From Pseudocitrobacter vendiensis (lineage in GTDB: Bacteria > Pseudomonadota > Gammaproteobacteria > Enterobacterales > Enterobacteriaceae): DNA of 64,000 nucleotides. The stretch lies in NCBI RefSeq assembly GCF_943590815.1, contig NZ_CALSBS010000004.1, forward strand, positions 1 to 64,000, written 5' to 3'. Numbering within the stretch: the first letter of the stretch is position 1; every line of letters starts with the position of its first letter. Below are positions 28,955 to 41,831 of this stretch, in pieces. The translations under genes and the position numbers were made by a program. The notes under the pieces are model-generated. The model had not been told where the DNA came from, did not search any database, and saw nothing but the letters and a program-made list of their open reading frames with translations.

Positions 28955-29815
28955 ATGACCGATAACACACTATGGCATGAAACACTGCATGACCAGTTTG
29001 GTCAGTATTTTGCCGTGGATAACGTGCTTTATCATGAGAAAACCGATCATCAGGATTTGATCATTTTCGAGAATGCCGCGTTTGGCCGCGTGATGGCGCT
29101 GGATGGCGTGGTGCAAACCACTGAGCGCGATGAATTTATTTATCACGAAATGATGACCCACGTTCCCCTGCTGGCCCACGGCCAGGCGAAACATGTGCTC
29201 ATTATTGGCGGCGGCGATGGCGCGATGCTGCGTGAAGTCAGCCGTCATAAAAACGTTGAAACCATCACCATGGTGGAAATTGACGCCGGCGTGGTTTCGT
29301 TCTGTCGCCAGTATCTCCCCAATCATAGTGCTGGCGCCTACGACGATCCGCGCTTTACACTGGTGATTGATGATGGCGTGAATTTCGTCAACCAAACGTC
29401 GCAGACTTTCGATGTCATCATCTCCGACTGTACCGACCCCATTGGCCCCGGCGAAAGCCTGTTCACCTCGGCGTTCTACGAAGGTTGCAAACGCTGCCTG
29501 AACCCTGGCGGTGTCTTCGTCGCACAAAACGGCGTTTGCTTCCTCCAGCAGGACGAAGCGCTTGATAGCCATCGCAAACTGAGCCACTACTTTGATGATG
29601 TCAGTTTCTATCAGGCGGCAATTCCCACCTATTATGGTGGCATTATGACCTTCGCCTGGGCGACCGATAACCCGGCATTGCGTCATCTCTCAACAGAGAT
29701 TATCCAGGCGCGCTTCCACACCGCGAAGCTTGCGTGTCGCTACTACAACCCGGCTATTCACACCGCGGCGTTCGCGCTGCCGCAATATCTACACGACGCA
29801 CTGTCTGCACAGTGA
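28955..29815 (+). CDS. speE: Spermidine synthase
   Basis: A 286-aa aminopropyltransferase that makes spermidine from putrescine and decarboxylated S-adenosylmethionine. The nucleotide-binding [10 protein letters not shown] and the catalytic-loop motif [10 protein letters not shown] are intact. speD follows after 20 bases and supplies the aminopropyl donor, so the two genes form an operon. Confidence 0.96.
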   Translation: MTDNTLWHETLHDQFGQYFAVDNVLYHEKTDHQDLIIFENAAFGRVMALDGVVQTTERDEFIYHEMMTHVPLLAHGQAKHVLIIGGGDGAMLREVSRHKNVETITMVEIDAGVVSFCRQYLPNHSAGAYDDPRFTLVIDDGVNFVNQTSQTFDVIISDCTDPIGPGESLFTSAFYEGCKRCLNPGGVFVAQNGVCFLQQDEALDSHRKLSHYFDDVSFYQAAIPTYYGGIMTFAWATDNPALRHLSTEIIQARFHTAKLACRYYNPAIHTAAFALPQYLHDALSAQ

Positions 29816-29835
29816 CGCTAAGGGGGTGAGAAAAA

Positions 29836-30630
29836 TTGAAAAAACTGAAGCTGCACGGCTTTAACAACCTGACCAAAAGCCTGAGTTTTTGCATTTACGA
29901 TATTTGTTACGCAAAAACCGCAGAAGAGCGTGATGGCTACATCGCCTATATTGATGAACTCTACAACGCCAATCGTCTGACCGAAATCCTGTCAGAAACC
30001 TGTTCCATCATCGGCGCGAATATTCTCAACATCGCCCGTCAGGATTACGAACCGCAGGGCGCGAGCGTCACCATTCTGGTGAGTGAAGAACCCGTCGACC
30101 CAAAACTGATTGATAAAACCGAACATCCCGGCCCGCTGCCGGATGCGGTGGTGGCGCATCTCGATAAAAGCCACATTTGCGTACACACCTATCCGGAAAG
30201 CCATCCCGAAAGCGGTCTGTGTACTTTCCGCGCAGATATCGAAGTCTCGACCTGTGGCGTGATTTCGCCGCTCAATGCGCTGAACTACCTTATCCACCAG
30301 CTTGAATCCGATATCGTCACCATTGACTATCGCGTGCGTGGTTTTACCCGTGATATCAACGGCATGAAGCATTTTATCGATCATGAAATTAACTCGATTC
30401 AGAACTTTATGTCAGATGACATGAAGTCGCTGTATGACATGGTGGATGTGAATGTGTATCAGGAGAACATCTTTCACACCAAGATGATGCTCAAAGAGTT
30501 CGACCTGAAACACTACATGTTCCACACCAAACCGGAAGATTTAACGGAGAGCGAGCGCAAAGAGATTACCGCAGCGTTATGGAAAGAAATGCGCGAGATT
30601 TATTACGCCCGCAATATCCCGACAGTGTAA
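29836..30630 (+). CDS. speD: S-adenosylmethionine decarboxylase proenzyme
   Basis: A 264-aa pyruvoyl enzyme. The self-processing site Lys111-Ser112 is visible in [10 protein letters not shown]. The start codon is TTG at 29836, preceded by AAGGGGGTGAG; no suitable ATG lies nearby, and E. coli speD also starts with UUG. It works with SpeE in spermidine synthesis. Confidence 0.95.
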   Translation: MKKLKLHGFNNLTKSLSFCIYDICYAKTAEERDGYIAYIDELYNANRLTEILSETCSIIGANILNIARQDYEPQGASVTILVSEEPVDPKLIDKTEHPGPLPDAVVAHLDKSHICVHTYPESHPESGLCTFRADIEVSTCGVISPLNALNYLIHQLESDIVTIDYRVRGFTRDINGMKHFIDHEINSIQNFMSDDMKSLYDMVDVNVYQENIFHTKMMLKEFDLKHYMFHTKPEDLTESERKEITAALWKEMREIYYARNIPTV

Positions 30631-30636
30631 CGGTGG

Positions 30637-30657
30637 ATCGGGGCAACATGCCCCGAT
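30637..30657 (+). terminator. Hairpin after speD
   Basis: A 9-bp stem, ATCGGGGCA with TGCCCCGAT, has a 3-base loop and lies 6 bases after the speD stop. The following U content is poor (TCTGCTAT), so it is a weak terminator candidate. Confidence 0.55.
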
Positions 30658-30681
30658 TCTGCTATAACGATTAAAACGGTT

Positions 30682-30747
30682 TCAGGCGTTAACTTTTAAG
30701 TCGTGATAGTAATACTCTTTATCGCGCGATGTAGTTTGATCGCTGTC
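30682..30747 (-). pseudogene. lacA: Remnant resembling the C-terminus of LacA (galactoside acetyltransferase)
   Basis: Downstream of lacY on the same strand, a 21-codon open stretch ends in RDKEYYYHDLKVNA and a TGA stop. The E. coli LacA C-terminus as I remember it contains RDKHYYFKDYKVE, giving about 8 of 14 matches. An in-frame TGA (30748-30750) closes the frame upstream, and no other part of LacA is visible. I read this as the 3' end of a lacA gene left after deletion. The match is short, so this is a hypothesis. Confidence 0.5.
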
Positions 30748-30779
30748 TCATTGAGAATGTCATTTCCGCCTCCTGCGTA

Positions 30780-32036
30780 TCAACTAATACTTTTGGTCTG
30801 CGAAGATCGCAACATGCTTTGTGGCCCGGTACCGCTTAACGTTACAACTGAGATGAGCGTAAAGACCAGCGCAATCAGCCCTAAAACTAAATAAGCCCCC
30901 TGGAAACCTATTTTTTCGTACATATTTCCTGCCAGTACCGACATAAACATCATCGCTAACTGTTTGAAAAAGCAGAAGCAAACCAGGTAAATAGTGGCAG
31001 AGAAACGCACTTCAAACTGGCTGGTTATATATTTAAAGCACCCAACAATCAGGAAAGGAATTTCAAACATATGCAGTGTTTTAAGAATAACAACTTCTAC
31101 CGCAGTGGTCGCGAAAGAGGAACCAATAATACGAACTGACATGATCATTCCCGCCACCAGCAAAGCATTCTTTCCCCCAATTCGGTTTACGATTAGCGGA
31201 GCGAAGAACATAATACAGGCGTTGAGCAACTCTCCCATTGTTGTGACATAGCCGAAGACGCGTGTGCCCTCCTCCCCGGTTGCGAAAAATGAAGTGAAGA
31301 AATTAGCGAACTGCTGATCGAACACATCATAGGTGCAAGATACACCGACCACATACAGCGATAGAAACCACAGCTTTGGCTGTTTAAATAACTCGAATGC
31401 CAGTTTTAGACTAAAGGCTGAGGCGTTTGCGCCTACGGCCTCGGCGACCGTTGCTGAAGCCGAAGCATCCGTACGAGAGAAATAGAGTAATACCGCGAGT
31501 ACAATTGCACACCCTGACCCTAGCCAGAAAACAAACTCATTATTGATTGTAAACATGACACCAACAATCGACGCACAAAGCGCCCACCCCACACAGCCAA
31601 ACATCCTTGCCCGACCAAACTCGAAATGGCTGCGTCTGCTCACTTTTTCAATATAGGCTTCGATCGCAGGTGCTCCCGCATCATAAATAAAACCAAGATA
31701 GATGCCGCCCACGATAGAACCAAGCAGAATGTTAAACTGTAATAACGGTCCAAAAACATAAATAAAGAAGGGAGCAAACATGATTAGCATCCCGGTTATA
31801 ACCCACAACAGATGCTTTCGTAAGCCAAGTTTATCCGACATCAGACCAAATATCGGTTGAAATAAAAGCGAGAAGAATGAGATACAGGCAAAGATGACTC
31901 CCGTGTCTCCTTTACTGATGTGATTGATATCATGTAACCAGATTGGGAAAAAGGGGAAGTACGCACCCATAATAAAAAAGTAGAAAAAGAAGAAAAAGCC
32001 AAACATCCAGAAATTTGTATTCTTCAGGTAATACAT
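30780..32036 (-). CDS. lacY: Lactose permease
   Basis: A 418-aa 12-helix galactoside:H+ symporter of the major facilitator superfamily. Residues essential in E. coli LacY are recognisable: Glu126 (PAIEAYIEK), Arg144 (FGRARMFG), the YDVFDQQF aspartates, Glu269 (TTMGELLN), Arg302 (SVRIIGSS) and the His322/Glu325 pair (LHMFE). It follows lacZ after 84 bases on the same strand. No intact lacA follows. Confidence 0.96.
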   Translation of the reverse strand: MYYLKNTNFWMFGFFFFFYFFIMGAYFPFFPIWLHDINHISKGDTGVIFACISFFSLLFQPIFGLMSDKLGLRKHLLWVITGMLIMFAPFFIYVFGPLLQFNILLGSIVGGIYLGFIYDAGAPAIEAYIEKVSRRSHFEFGRARMFGCVGWALCASIVGVMFTINNEFVFWLGSGCAIVLAVLLYFSRTDASASATVAEAVGANASAFSLKLAFELFKQPKLWFLSLYVVGVSCTYDVFDQQFANFFTSFFATGEEGTRVFGYVTTMGELLNACIMFFAPLIVNRIGGKNALLVAGMIMSVRIIGSSFATTAVEVVILKTLHMFEIPFLIVGCFKYITSQFEVRFSATIYLVCFCFFKQLAMMFMSVLAGNMYEKIGFQGAYLVLGLIALVFTLISVVTLSGTGPQSMLRSSQTKSIS

Positions 32037-32120
32037 ATAGATTTCCTTGCGTGACGGTGGGCAGGTTCACACCTGCCTCACATTTATTTCATTCTTAAAC
32101 CTGAATGAATCTGTATATTA

Positions 32121-35275
<3,155 letters not shown>

Positions 35276-35290
35276 AGGCACGTAGAAATT

Positions 35291-35306
35291 AGTGAGCTGG
35301 CTCAAA
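35291..35306. promoter_or_regulatory. CRP site of the lac promoter
   Basis: The dyad TTTGA-N6-TCACT (minus strand) matches the E. coli lac CRP site TGTGA-N6-TCACT except for one base. Its centre is about 71.5 bases from the O1 centre, against 72.5 in E. coli. Confidence 0.75.
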
Positions 35307-35342
35307 TAAAATTTGGGCCAGCGGAGGAGGAAATGCGATGAG

Positions 35343-36416
35343 CTATAAACGCGAAACCTGCCTTGCCAACCGCATTAACGACTCAGCCAGCATTTCCCCC
35401 GAAATGGCCTCAGTGTTGGGCCTGCGTACGGTTTTGCGCTGGATGAGGGAAACCGGCAACAGCTGGTTGCCTGACACGCTTTGATCGGTGGACATATTTA
35501 AAAGCCGATCGACACTTCCACGCCCGAGCACAGGAAAATCCTGGCGAATAGTTGTTAAGGGCGGAATGTAGCAAGAACTGTCCTCAGTATCATCATAACC
35601 AATGACCGAGATATCCGAGCCCACGCGCAGACCATGTTCCGTGATGGCTCGCATGACGCCCAGCGCCATTTGATCGTTGGCAACTAACATTGCCGTAGGA
35701 ATCACGCCATTGAACAGCATCTGCTGCGTCTGTTGAAAACCCGATAATGCGCTCCAGTCACCCTCAAGTACGGTAACAGGTTGTAAATGATGACGTTCAA
35801 GATGCGCATGCCAGCTTGCCAGCCGCAGACGCGCGGAAACAGAGGTCGAGGTGGGGCCAGAGAATAAGGCAATACGTTGATGACCATGCTCCACTAGATG
35901 CTCCACACCCAGACGCGCACCCTCATCATGTGAAAATACAACACTGTTAACTGGCGTGTGTTCTGAGACGTCCAGAAAAAGCACCGGCACATTTCCGGCC
36001 GCACGGGCGACTTTCAGCGCATCGTCGTTCTCAAGTGGAACATTGATGATAATGCCGGTTACGCGCCGGGCCAGCAGGTTATGCACGGCCTTTTCACAGG
36101 CCTCCGCACCGCCAGACTCCACCATCGCGATCACCACACTCGCGCCAGACTGATCGGCGCGTGATTTTATCGCCGCAACAATCTGCGACGGCGCATGCAG
36201 CGCCAGATTAATCGTTGCGACCCCAATCAGCGGGGACTGTTTACCCGCAAGTTGCTGTGCGGCATGGTTAGGAATGTAGTTCAGCTCCTTCATGGCGGCT
36301 TCAACTTTCGCCCGCGTTTTTGCGGAAACATGTTCGGCCTGATTCACCACTCTGGAGACCGTTTGATAGGAAACGCCAGCATGAGTTGCCACGTCGTAGA
36401 GCGTTACCGCTTTCAC
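35343..36416 (-). CDS. lacI: Lac repressor
   Basis: A 357-aa LacI (E. coli 360 aa). The N-terminal helix-turn-helix VTLYDVATHAGVSYQTVSRVV has the same recognition helix (YQTVSR) as E. coli, followed by the hinge AAQQLAGKQS and the periplasmic-binding-protein-like sugar domain (GYDDTEDSSC). The tail ends LARQVSRL, the leucine-heptad tetramerisation region, a few residues short. The frame is open to 36506, but the GTG at 36416, with CAGGG before it, gives VKAVTLYDV and mirrors the GTG start of E. coli lacI. The gene lies 144 bases upstream of lacZ, same strand. Confidence 0.96.
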   Translation of the reverse strand: MKAVTLYDVATHAGVSYQTVSRVVNQAEHVSAKTRAKVEAAMKELNYIPNHAAQQLAGKQSPLIGVATINLALHAPSQIVAAIKSRADQSGASVVIAMVESGGAEACEKAVHNLLARRVTGIIINVPLENDDALKVARAAGNVPVLFLDVSEHTPVNSVVFSHDEGARLGVEHLVEHGHQRIALFSGPTSTSVSARLRLASWHAHLERHHLQPVTVLEGDWSALSGFQQTQQMLFNGVIPTAMLVANDQMALGVMRAITEHGLRVGSDISVIGYDDTEDSSCYIPPLTTIRQDFPVLGRGSVDRLLNMSTDQSVSGNQLLPVSLIQRKTVRRPNTEAISGEMLAESLMRLARQVSRL

Positions 36417-36491
36417 ATTCAATACCCTGAAGTCATTTGTCCTGATGCTATGATGCCACACCGTTAAGGGTTTTCCTCTGCGAGAAAGCAA

Positions 36492-36532
36492 CGACTTCAT
36501 CGGCAAGAATGGTCATTTCTGCGATGAAGTCG
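36492..36532. other. Long hairpin between yacL and lacI
   Basis: An 11-bp perfect stem, CGACTTCATCG with CGATGAAGTCG, encloses a 19-base segment that can extend the stem imperfectly (GCA...TGC). It lies 8 bases past the yacL stop and marks the boundary between core genes and the lac unit. It may end yacL transcription. Confidence 0.65.
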
Positions 36533-36540
36533 CCCGATGC

Positions 36541-36903
36541 TTACCTCTGTTTCAGAAAATCGCGATACGCCGCGACCACCTGTAAAAAATCTTCGACGCC
36601 GCACAGGGATAAACTCTCTTCATCGTAGTAGTTCATCCCCTCTTCCATTTCATCGCCGGTGAACTCAAGCTGGTTTGCGCGGATCATCACCTCTTCGCCA
36701 TCCAGCCACAGCGTGTATTCGTGGCCCGCTCGCTGCCAGGAGCGCTCGCTGCCCTTTACCGCGCGTGCCGCCTCTTCGACTTCATCCAACAGCGCCAGAT
36801 TCTCTTTTACTTCTTCGTTAAACCAGTGACCGACCACTTCGTGGCCCATCGACATACGCACCTTTACCCCTCCGGTAACATCGCGCAGAAATTCGTAATC
36901 CAT
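36541..36903 (-). CDS. yacL: UPF0231 family protein YacL
   Basis: A 120-aa acidic cytoplasmic protein of unknown function (UPF0231). It has no membrane segment or catalytic motif that I can name; the middle is rich in Glu and the C-terminus reads [18 protein letters not shown]. The start at 36903 ([12 protein letters not shown]) gives the E. coli length; upstream codons are open to 36927. It lies between lacI and acnB on the same strand. Confidence 0.9.
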   Translation of the reverse strand: MDYEFLRDVTGGVKVRMSMGHEVVGHWFNEEVKENLALLDEVEEAARAVKGSERSWQRAGHEYTLWLDGEEVMIRANQLEFTGDEMEEGMNYYDEESLSLCGVEDFLQVVAAYRDFLKQR

Positions 36904-37069
36904 AATCGTCTTCCTCAACAAAGGCAATGCGTCAGCGCTGCATTGTACCCATGCTGTAATTATCGCAGTCGACAGGAAGAATAAAAGCGGAGCGGGTTGA
37001 AGGAATAGAAATAAAGTGCCTCTCTGTGAGGAAAAGAGAGGCGATGGGTCAACTTCTGAGCATATCGGT

Positions 37070-37143
37070 GCCGGATGGCGCTACGCTTATCCGGCCTACA
37101 AAAAAGTCCCCGCAGGCCAGATAAGGCGCAGCCGCCATCCGGC
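37070..37143. repeat. REP-type palindromes between yacL and acnB
   Basis: Two inverted REP units (GCCGGATGGCG...CTTATCCGGCCTAC, and a second ending GCCGCCATCCGGC) form a BIME-like pair just past the acnB terminator. Confidence 0.85.
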
Positions 37144-37145
37144 AA

Positions 37146-37175
37146 AAAAAAGCCACTTCCAAAGAAGTGGCTTTT
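37146..37175 (-). terminator. Rho-independent terminator of acnB
   Basis: On the minus strand a 12-bp stem, AAAAGCCACTTC with GAAGTGGCTTTT, with a 4-base loop is followed by more Ts (eight in total), 17 bases after the acnB stop. Confidence 0.95.
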
Positions 37176-37192
37176 CACCGCAGGCTAAAACC

Positions 37193-39790
37193 TTAAACCG
37201 CAGTCTGGAAAATCACGCCATCCGCTTTCTCGGTGTACTGAGAAAGCTGGTCGAAGTTCAGATAACGGTAAGTATCGACAGCGGTTTTATCCACCTGTGC
37301 AACGTAGGTTTGATACTCGTCCGGCGTTGGCAGTTTGCCAATCAGCGCCGCAACGGCGGCCAGTTCCGCAGAAGCCAGGAAGACGTTCGCGCCGGTACCC
37401 AGACGGTTCGGGAAGTTACGGGTCGAGGTGGAGACCACCGTCGCGCCGTCTGCCACACGCGCCTGGTTACCCATACACAGTGAACAACCCGGGATCTCAA
37501 TACGCGCACCGCTCTTACCGAAGACGCTGTAGTAGCCCTCTTCCGTCAGTTGCGCGGCATCCATACGGGTTGGCGGCGCCACCCACAGGCGCGTCGGCAA
37601 CTGGCCTTTGTGCGCATCCAGCAGTTTACCCGCGGCACGGAAGTGACCGATGTTAGTCATGCAGGAACCGATGAACACTTCGTCGATCTTCTCGCCCTGA
37701 ACGTCAGAGAGCAGACGCGCATCATCCGGATCGTTCGGCGCGCACAGAATCGGCTCTTTGATATCGGCCAGATCGATGTCGATCACCGCTGCATACTCTG
37801 CATCTGCATCACCTTCCAGCAGCTCAGGGTTCGCCAGCCATTTTTCCATGCCCTGCACACGACGTTCCAGCGTACGACGGTCGCCATAGCCTTCGGCAAT
37901 CATCCACTTCAGCAGAACGATGTTGGAGCTCAGATACTCTACAATCGGCTCTTTGTTCAGCTTAATGGTACAACCGGCAGCAGAACGTTCTGCGGACGCA
38001 TCGGTCAGTTCGAACGCCTGCTCGACTTTCAGATCCGGCAGACCTTCGATTTCGAGGATGCGGCCAGAGAAGATGTTTTTCTTCCCTTTCTTCTCAACGG
38101 TCAGCAGACCTTGTTTGATAGCGTACAGCGGAATCGCGTGTACCAGGTCGCGCAGGGTAATGCCCGGTTGCATCTTGCCTTTGAAGCGCACCAGAACGGA
38201 TTCCGGCATATCCAGCGGCATCACGCCGGTTGCGGCAGCAAACGCCACCAGACCGGAGCCCGCCGGGAAGGAGATACCAATCGGGAAACGGGTGTGGGAG
38301 TCACCACCGGTACCCACAGTATCCGGCAGCAGCATACGGTTCAGCCAGGAGTGGATTACGCCATCGCCCGGACGCAGCGACACGCCGCCACGGTTCATGA
38401 TGAAATCTGGCAGAGTGTGGTGCGTGGTGACGTCAACCGGCTTCGGATACGCCGCGGTGTGACAGAAGGACTGCATCACCAGGTCAGAAGAGAAGCCCAG
38501 GCACGCCAGATCTTTCAGTTCATCACGGGTCATTGGGCCGGTGGTGTCCTGAGAACCGACAGAGGTCATCTTCGGTTCGCAGTACGCGCCCGGACGAATA
38601 CCTTTCACGCCACAGGCGCGACCAACCATTTTCTGTGCCAGCGAGTAGCCACGGTCGCTTTCCGCCACGTCTTTTGCCTGACGGAACACATCACTGTGCG
38701 GCAGACCAAGTGATTCACGCGCTTTGGTGGTCAGGCCGCGACCGATAATCAACGGGATACGACCACCGGCACGCACTTCATCAATCAGCACGTCAGTTTT
38801 CAGTTCAAAGCTTGCCAGCAGGTCGCCGGTTTCGTGGTTACGTACTTCGCCTTTGAACGGGTAAACGTCAATCACGTCGCCCATGTTCAGGTCGTTAACG
38901 TCCACTTCAATTGGCAGTGCACCCGCATCTTCCATGGTGTTGAAGAAGATAGGCGCAATTTTGCCGCCCAGGCACAGGCCGCCGCCACGCTTGTTCGGCA
39001 CATGCGGGATATCATCGCCCATGAACCACAGCACGGAGTTGGTCGCCGATTTACGCGAAGAGCCGGTACCGACAACATCACCCACGTAAGCCAGCGGGTA
39101 ACCTTTCTGTTGCAGCGCTTCGATCTGTTTAATCGGGCCAACGACGCCCGGTTGATCGGGTTCGATCCCTTCACGGGCGTTTTTCAGCATCGCCAGCGCG
39201 TGCAGCGGGATATCCGGGCGCGACCACGCATCCGGTGCCGGAGAGAGGTCATCGGTGTTGGTTTCGCCGGTCACTTTGAAGACGGTAACGGTAATTTTTT
39301 CAGCCAGCGGCGGACGGCTCAGGAACCATTCAGCGTCAGCCCAGGACTGGATTACCTGCTTCGCGTAAGCGTTGCCCGCTTTCGCTTTTTCTTCTACATC
39401 GTAGAAGTTGTCGAACATCAGCAGGGTGTGGGAGAGCGCTTTGGCAGCAATCGGTGCCAGTTTCGCATCGTCCAGCGCGTCGATCAGCGGATGAATGTTG
39501 TAGCCGCCCTGCATGGTGCCCAGCAGTTCAATGGCTTTTTCAGGAGTGATCAGCGGGGAAGTCGCTTCGCCTTTGGCGACAGCAGCAAGGAATCCGGCTT
39601 TGACGTAAGCAGCTTCATCAACGCCCGGCGGTACACGATTAATCAACAGGTCTAACAGGAATTCTTCTTCGCCAGCAGGCGGGTTCTTCAGCAGCTCAAC
39701 CAGTGCGGCCATCTGGGTTGCATCTAAGGGTTTGGCAACAATCCCTTCGGCGGCACGCTCAGCTACGTGCTCACGGTATTCTTTTAGCAC
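37193..39790 (-). CDS. acnB: Aconitate hydratase B
   Basis: An 865-aa bifunctional aconitase/2-methylisocitrate dehydratase, the main TCA-cycle aconitase of enterobacteria. The HEAT-like N-terminal domain comes first, and the [4Fe-4S] ligands are in [13 protein letters not shown] and [10 protein letters not shown] in the C-terminal half. The apo-form can bind mRNA. The length equals that of E. coli. Minus-strand antisense frames within it are shadows. Confidence 0.97.
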   Translation of the reverse strand: MLKEYREHVAERAAEGIVAKPLDATQMAALVELLKNPPAGEEEFLLDLLINRVPPGVDEAAYVKAGFLAAVAKGEATSPLITPEKAIELLGTMQGGYNIHPLIDALDDAKLAPIAAKALSHTLLMFDNFYDVEEKAKAGNAYAKQVIQSWADAEWFLSRPPLAEKITVTVFKVTGETNTDDLSPAPDAWSRPDIPLHALAMLKNAREGIEPDQPGVVGPIKQIEALQQKGYPLAYVGDVVGTGSSRKSATNSVLWFMGDDIPHVPNKRGGGLCLGGKIAPIFFNTMEDAGALPIEVDVNDLNMGDVIDVYPFKGEVRNHETGDLLASFELKTDVLIDEVRAGGRIPLIIGRGLTTKARESLGLPHSDVFRQAKDVAESDRGYSLAQKMVGRACGVKGIRPGAYCEPKMTSVGSQDTTGPMTRDELKDLACLGFSSDLVMQSFCHTAAYPKPVDVTTHHTLPDFIMNRGGVSLRPGDGVIHSWLNRMLLPDTVGTGGDSHTRFPIGISFPAGSGLVAFAAATGVMPLDMPESVLVRFKGKMQPGITLRDLVHAIPLYAIKQGLLTVEKKGKKNIFSGRILEIEGLPDLKVEQAFELTDASAERSAAGCTIKLNKEPIVEYLSSNIVLLKWMIAEGYGDRRTLERRVQGMEKWLANPELLEGDADAEYAAVIDIDLADIKEPILCAPNDPDDARLLSDVQGEKIDEVFIGSCMTNIGHFRAAGKLLDAHKGQLPTRLWVAPPTRMDAAQLTEEGYYSVFGKSGARIEIPGCSLCMGNQARVADGATVVSTSTRNFPNRLGTGANVFLASAELAAVAALIGKLPTPDEYQTYVAQVDKTAVDTYRYLNFDQLSQYTEKADGVIFQTAV

Positions 39791-40170
39791 GACGGTATCT
39801 CCTCGCTCTCATTGTCATATGCGGTCGGCTCTTCTTCACGCTCCTGTGAGACAGCAGTTTGTAGGGGGTACGCCGGATACCGCAATGGGCAGAATAGCAG
39901 GATTTTAGAGAGGTGTTAATCTGTTTACAAAAAAGCAACATAAAATATTGGCTGAATCGTTAAGGATGGTCTATAAACAGTACCCTTCCCTTAAACAGGG
40001 AATTTTTAGCTGCAATGTTTGCTCACATAATTCCCTGCCTTGATTATTCATCTGTGCAATTTATCCCAAGATTAGTCAAAAATTAAACTATCGTCTCTTT
40101 ATACTCACGCTTCATCGTACCTGCCGAATGCAGGCGTTTCGACCTGACGATTTCCTCGGAAATCGGGAGT
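39791..40170. other. Divergent control region between acnB and yacH
   Basis: A 380-base gap between divergent genes. The part near acnB must hold its promoter; AT-rich stretches such as ATAAAATATT (near 39941) are candidates, but I cannot fix them. A dyad, CAGGGAATT (39996-40004) with AATTCCCTG (40029-40037), separated by 24 bases, is the only clear structure. I see no small gene. Confidence 0.5.
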
Positions 40171-41820
40171 ATGAATATGAACCTGCCCTTTAAGCCTCAT
40201 GTGCTCGCGCTGATATGCAGCGCGGGATTGCTTGCCGCTGCCGGTACGCTGTACGTCAAAAGCCGTACGCCAGAAGAACCTGCACCTGCGCCCGCCGTCG
40301 CCGTTGCAACACCTGCTCCTGCTCCCGCAGTAACGCCTGAGGTGAAAACCACCTATACTCCGGCGCAAATTAACCAGTGGGTCGCGCCGATTGCGCTCTA
40401 CCCTGATGCACTGTTGTCACAGGTTTTGATGGCCTCCACCTACCCGGCGAACGTGGTTCAGGCGGTGCAGTGGTCGAAGGATCATCCCTCCTTGCAAGGT
40501 GATGCCGCCATTCAGGGCGTGTCTGACCAACCGTGGGATGCCAGCGTGAAATCGCTGGTCGCCTTTCCGTCGCTGATGAATATGATGGGCCAGGACCCGG
40601 TGTGGGTTGAAAATCTGGGTAATGCTTTCCTGGCGCAGCCGCAGGATGTCATGAACGCAGTGCAGCAACTGCGTGCGCTGGCACAGCAAACCGGCTCACT
40701 GAAATCGACGCCGCAACAAACCGTCACCAGCGTGCCGAAAACGGCGGTTGCCCCGGCAGCCGCTACCTCATCGTCGACCACGCAAACGACCACCGTAAAA
40801 GCCGCCCCGGCGCCATCGACGGTGATTAAAATCGAACCCGCCGACCCGCAGGTAGTGTACGTACCGAGCTACAACCCCTCAACGGTGTACGGCACCTGGC
40901 CGACACCCTCCTATCCGCCGGTTTATATTCCGCCGTCACCCGGCGAGGAGTTTACCAGCAGCCTGGTGAAAGGCTTTGGCTACAGTTTAGGCGTCGCCAC
41001 CACCTACGCACTGTTCAGCAATATCGATTGGGACGATGATGACGATCATCATCACCATGACGATGATTACTACGGCGGCGGGGGCTACAGCCACAACGGC
41101 GATAACAACATCAATATTAATGTCGATAACTTTAACCATATCACCGGACAGAACCTGCGCGGCGAAAACGCACGCTGGCAGCACAACCCGGCATACCGCA
41201 ATCACGTGCCGTATCCCAATAACACCATTGCAAATCAGTTCCACCAGACCAACGTAGCGGGTGGCCTGAGCGCAACCCAGACGCCAGTCACCCGCGACAG
41301 CCAACGCCAGGCGGCAATGGACAAACTGTCGCAGGGCGGCATTAAAACGCCGTCACAGCCAATTGCCGCCGCGCCAAAAGATGCGCAGCGTCAGGCCGCC
41401 TCAAAACAGCTACAGCAAATAGCCCAACGTGATAATTACCGTGGTTACGACACACCTCGCACATCCGCCCAGCGTGAAGCATCAAAATCGCAGATGCAGC
41501 AGCGGCTGAATAACAGCACGCCGGAGCGGCGCAAAGAGAAGGTTCAGCAGCGCTCGCCGGAACAGCGCCAGCAGCGTCAGGAAGCGGTGCAGCAACATCG
41601 CAGCACCATCACGCCGGAACAGCGCCAACAGCGGCAGGAAAATGTTCGCCAGCGAGTCAATTCATCAAACGCAAATGTCTTTAGCGGCAACGAAAGCCGT
41701 GGGCCCTCCTGGCAGCAGCAGGCGCAACGCGGGCAGAAGAGCCGCAACGTTTTGCGTAACAATAACCGCGAAGCCGTCCGCGAACGGGCCTCTGAGCACC
41801 GCGAGTTTCACCGTCGATGA
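40171..41820 (+). CDS. yacH: DUF3300 domain protein YacH
   Basis: A 549-aa exported protein with an N-terminal hydrophobic segment and a Pro/Ala-rich linker, then the DUF3300 domain (near 60-270: QINQWVAPIALYPDALLSQVL; VVYVPSYNPSTVYG). A short cluster, WDDDDDHHHHDDDYY, follows at about 290-305 and could bind metal. The last 200 residues are rich in Gln and Arg, with repeats of the type TPEQRQQRQE. E. coli YacH is somewhat longer (about 617 aa), the difference probably lying in repeats. The function is unknown. It is followed by a DUF2950 gene. Confidence 0.88.
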   Translation: MNMNLPFKPHVLALICSAGLLAAAGTLYVKSRTPEEPAPAPAVAVATPAPAPAVTPEVKTTYTPAQINQWVAPIALYPDALLSQVLMASTYPANVVQAVQWSKDHPSLQGDAAIQGVSDQPWDASVKSLVAFPSLMNMMGQDPVWVENLGNAFLAQPQDVMNAVQQLRALAQQTGSLKSTPQQTVTSVPKTAVAPAAATSSSTTQTTTVKAAPAPSTVIKIEPADPQVVYVPSYNPSTVYGTWPTPSYPPVYIPPSPGEEFTSSLVKGFGYSLGVATTYALFSNIDWDDDDDHHHHDDDYYGGGGYSHNGDNNININVDNFNHITGQNLRGENARWQHNPAYRNHVPYPNNTIANQFHQTNVAGGLSATQTPVTRDSQRQAAMDKLSQGGIKTPSQPIAAAPKDAQRQAASKQLQQIAQRDNYRGYDTPRTSAQREASKSQMQQRLNNSTPERRKEKVQQRSPEQRQQRQEAVQQHRSTITPEQRQQRQENVRQRVNSSNANVFSGNESRGPSWQQQAQRGQKSRNVLRNNNREAVRERASEHREFHRR

Positions 41821-41831
41821 GAGCGCACACC

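Noticed and set aside
35310-35332. Lac operator O3
   Set aside because: The position expected from the E. coli spacing carries no GTGAGCG-like half-site, so I did not call it.
37550-38713. Open frame of 387 codons opposite acnB, with a second one at 38834-39655
   Set aside because: Both are antisense to the conserved acnB gene and have compositions typical of shadow frames.
41817-41831. ATG at 41817 overlapping the yacH stop as start of the DUF2950 gene
   Set aside because: It is possible by coupling, but the ATG at 41832 gives a cleaner signal peptide; kept only as an alternative.
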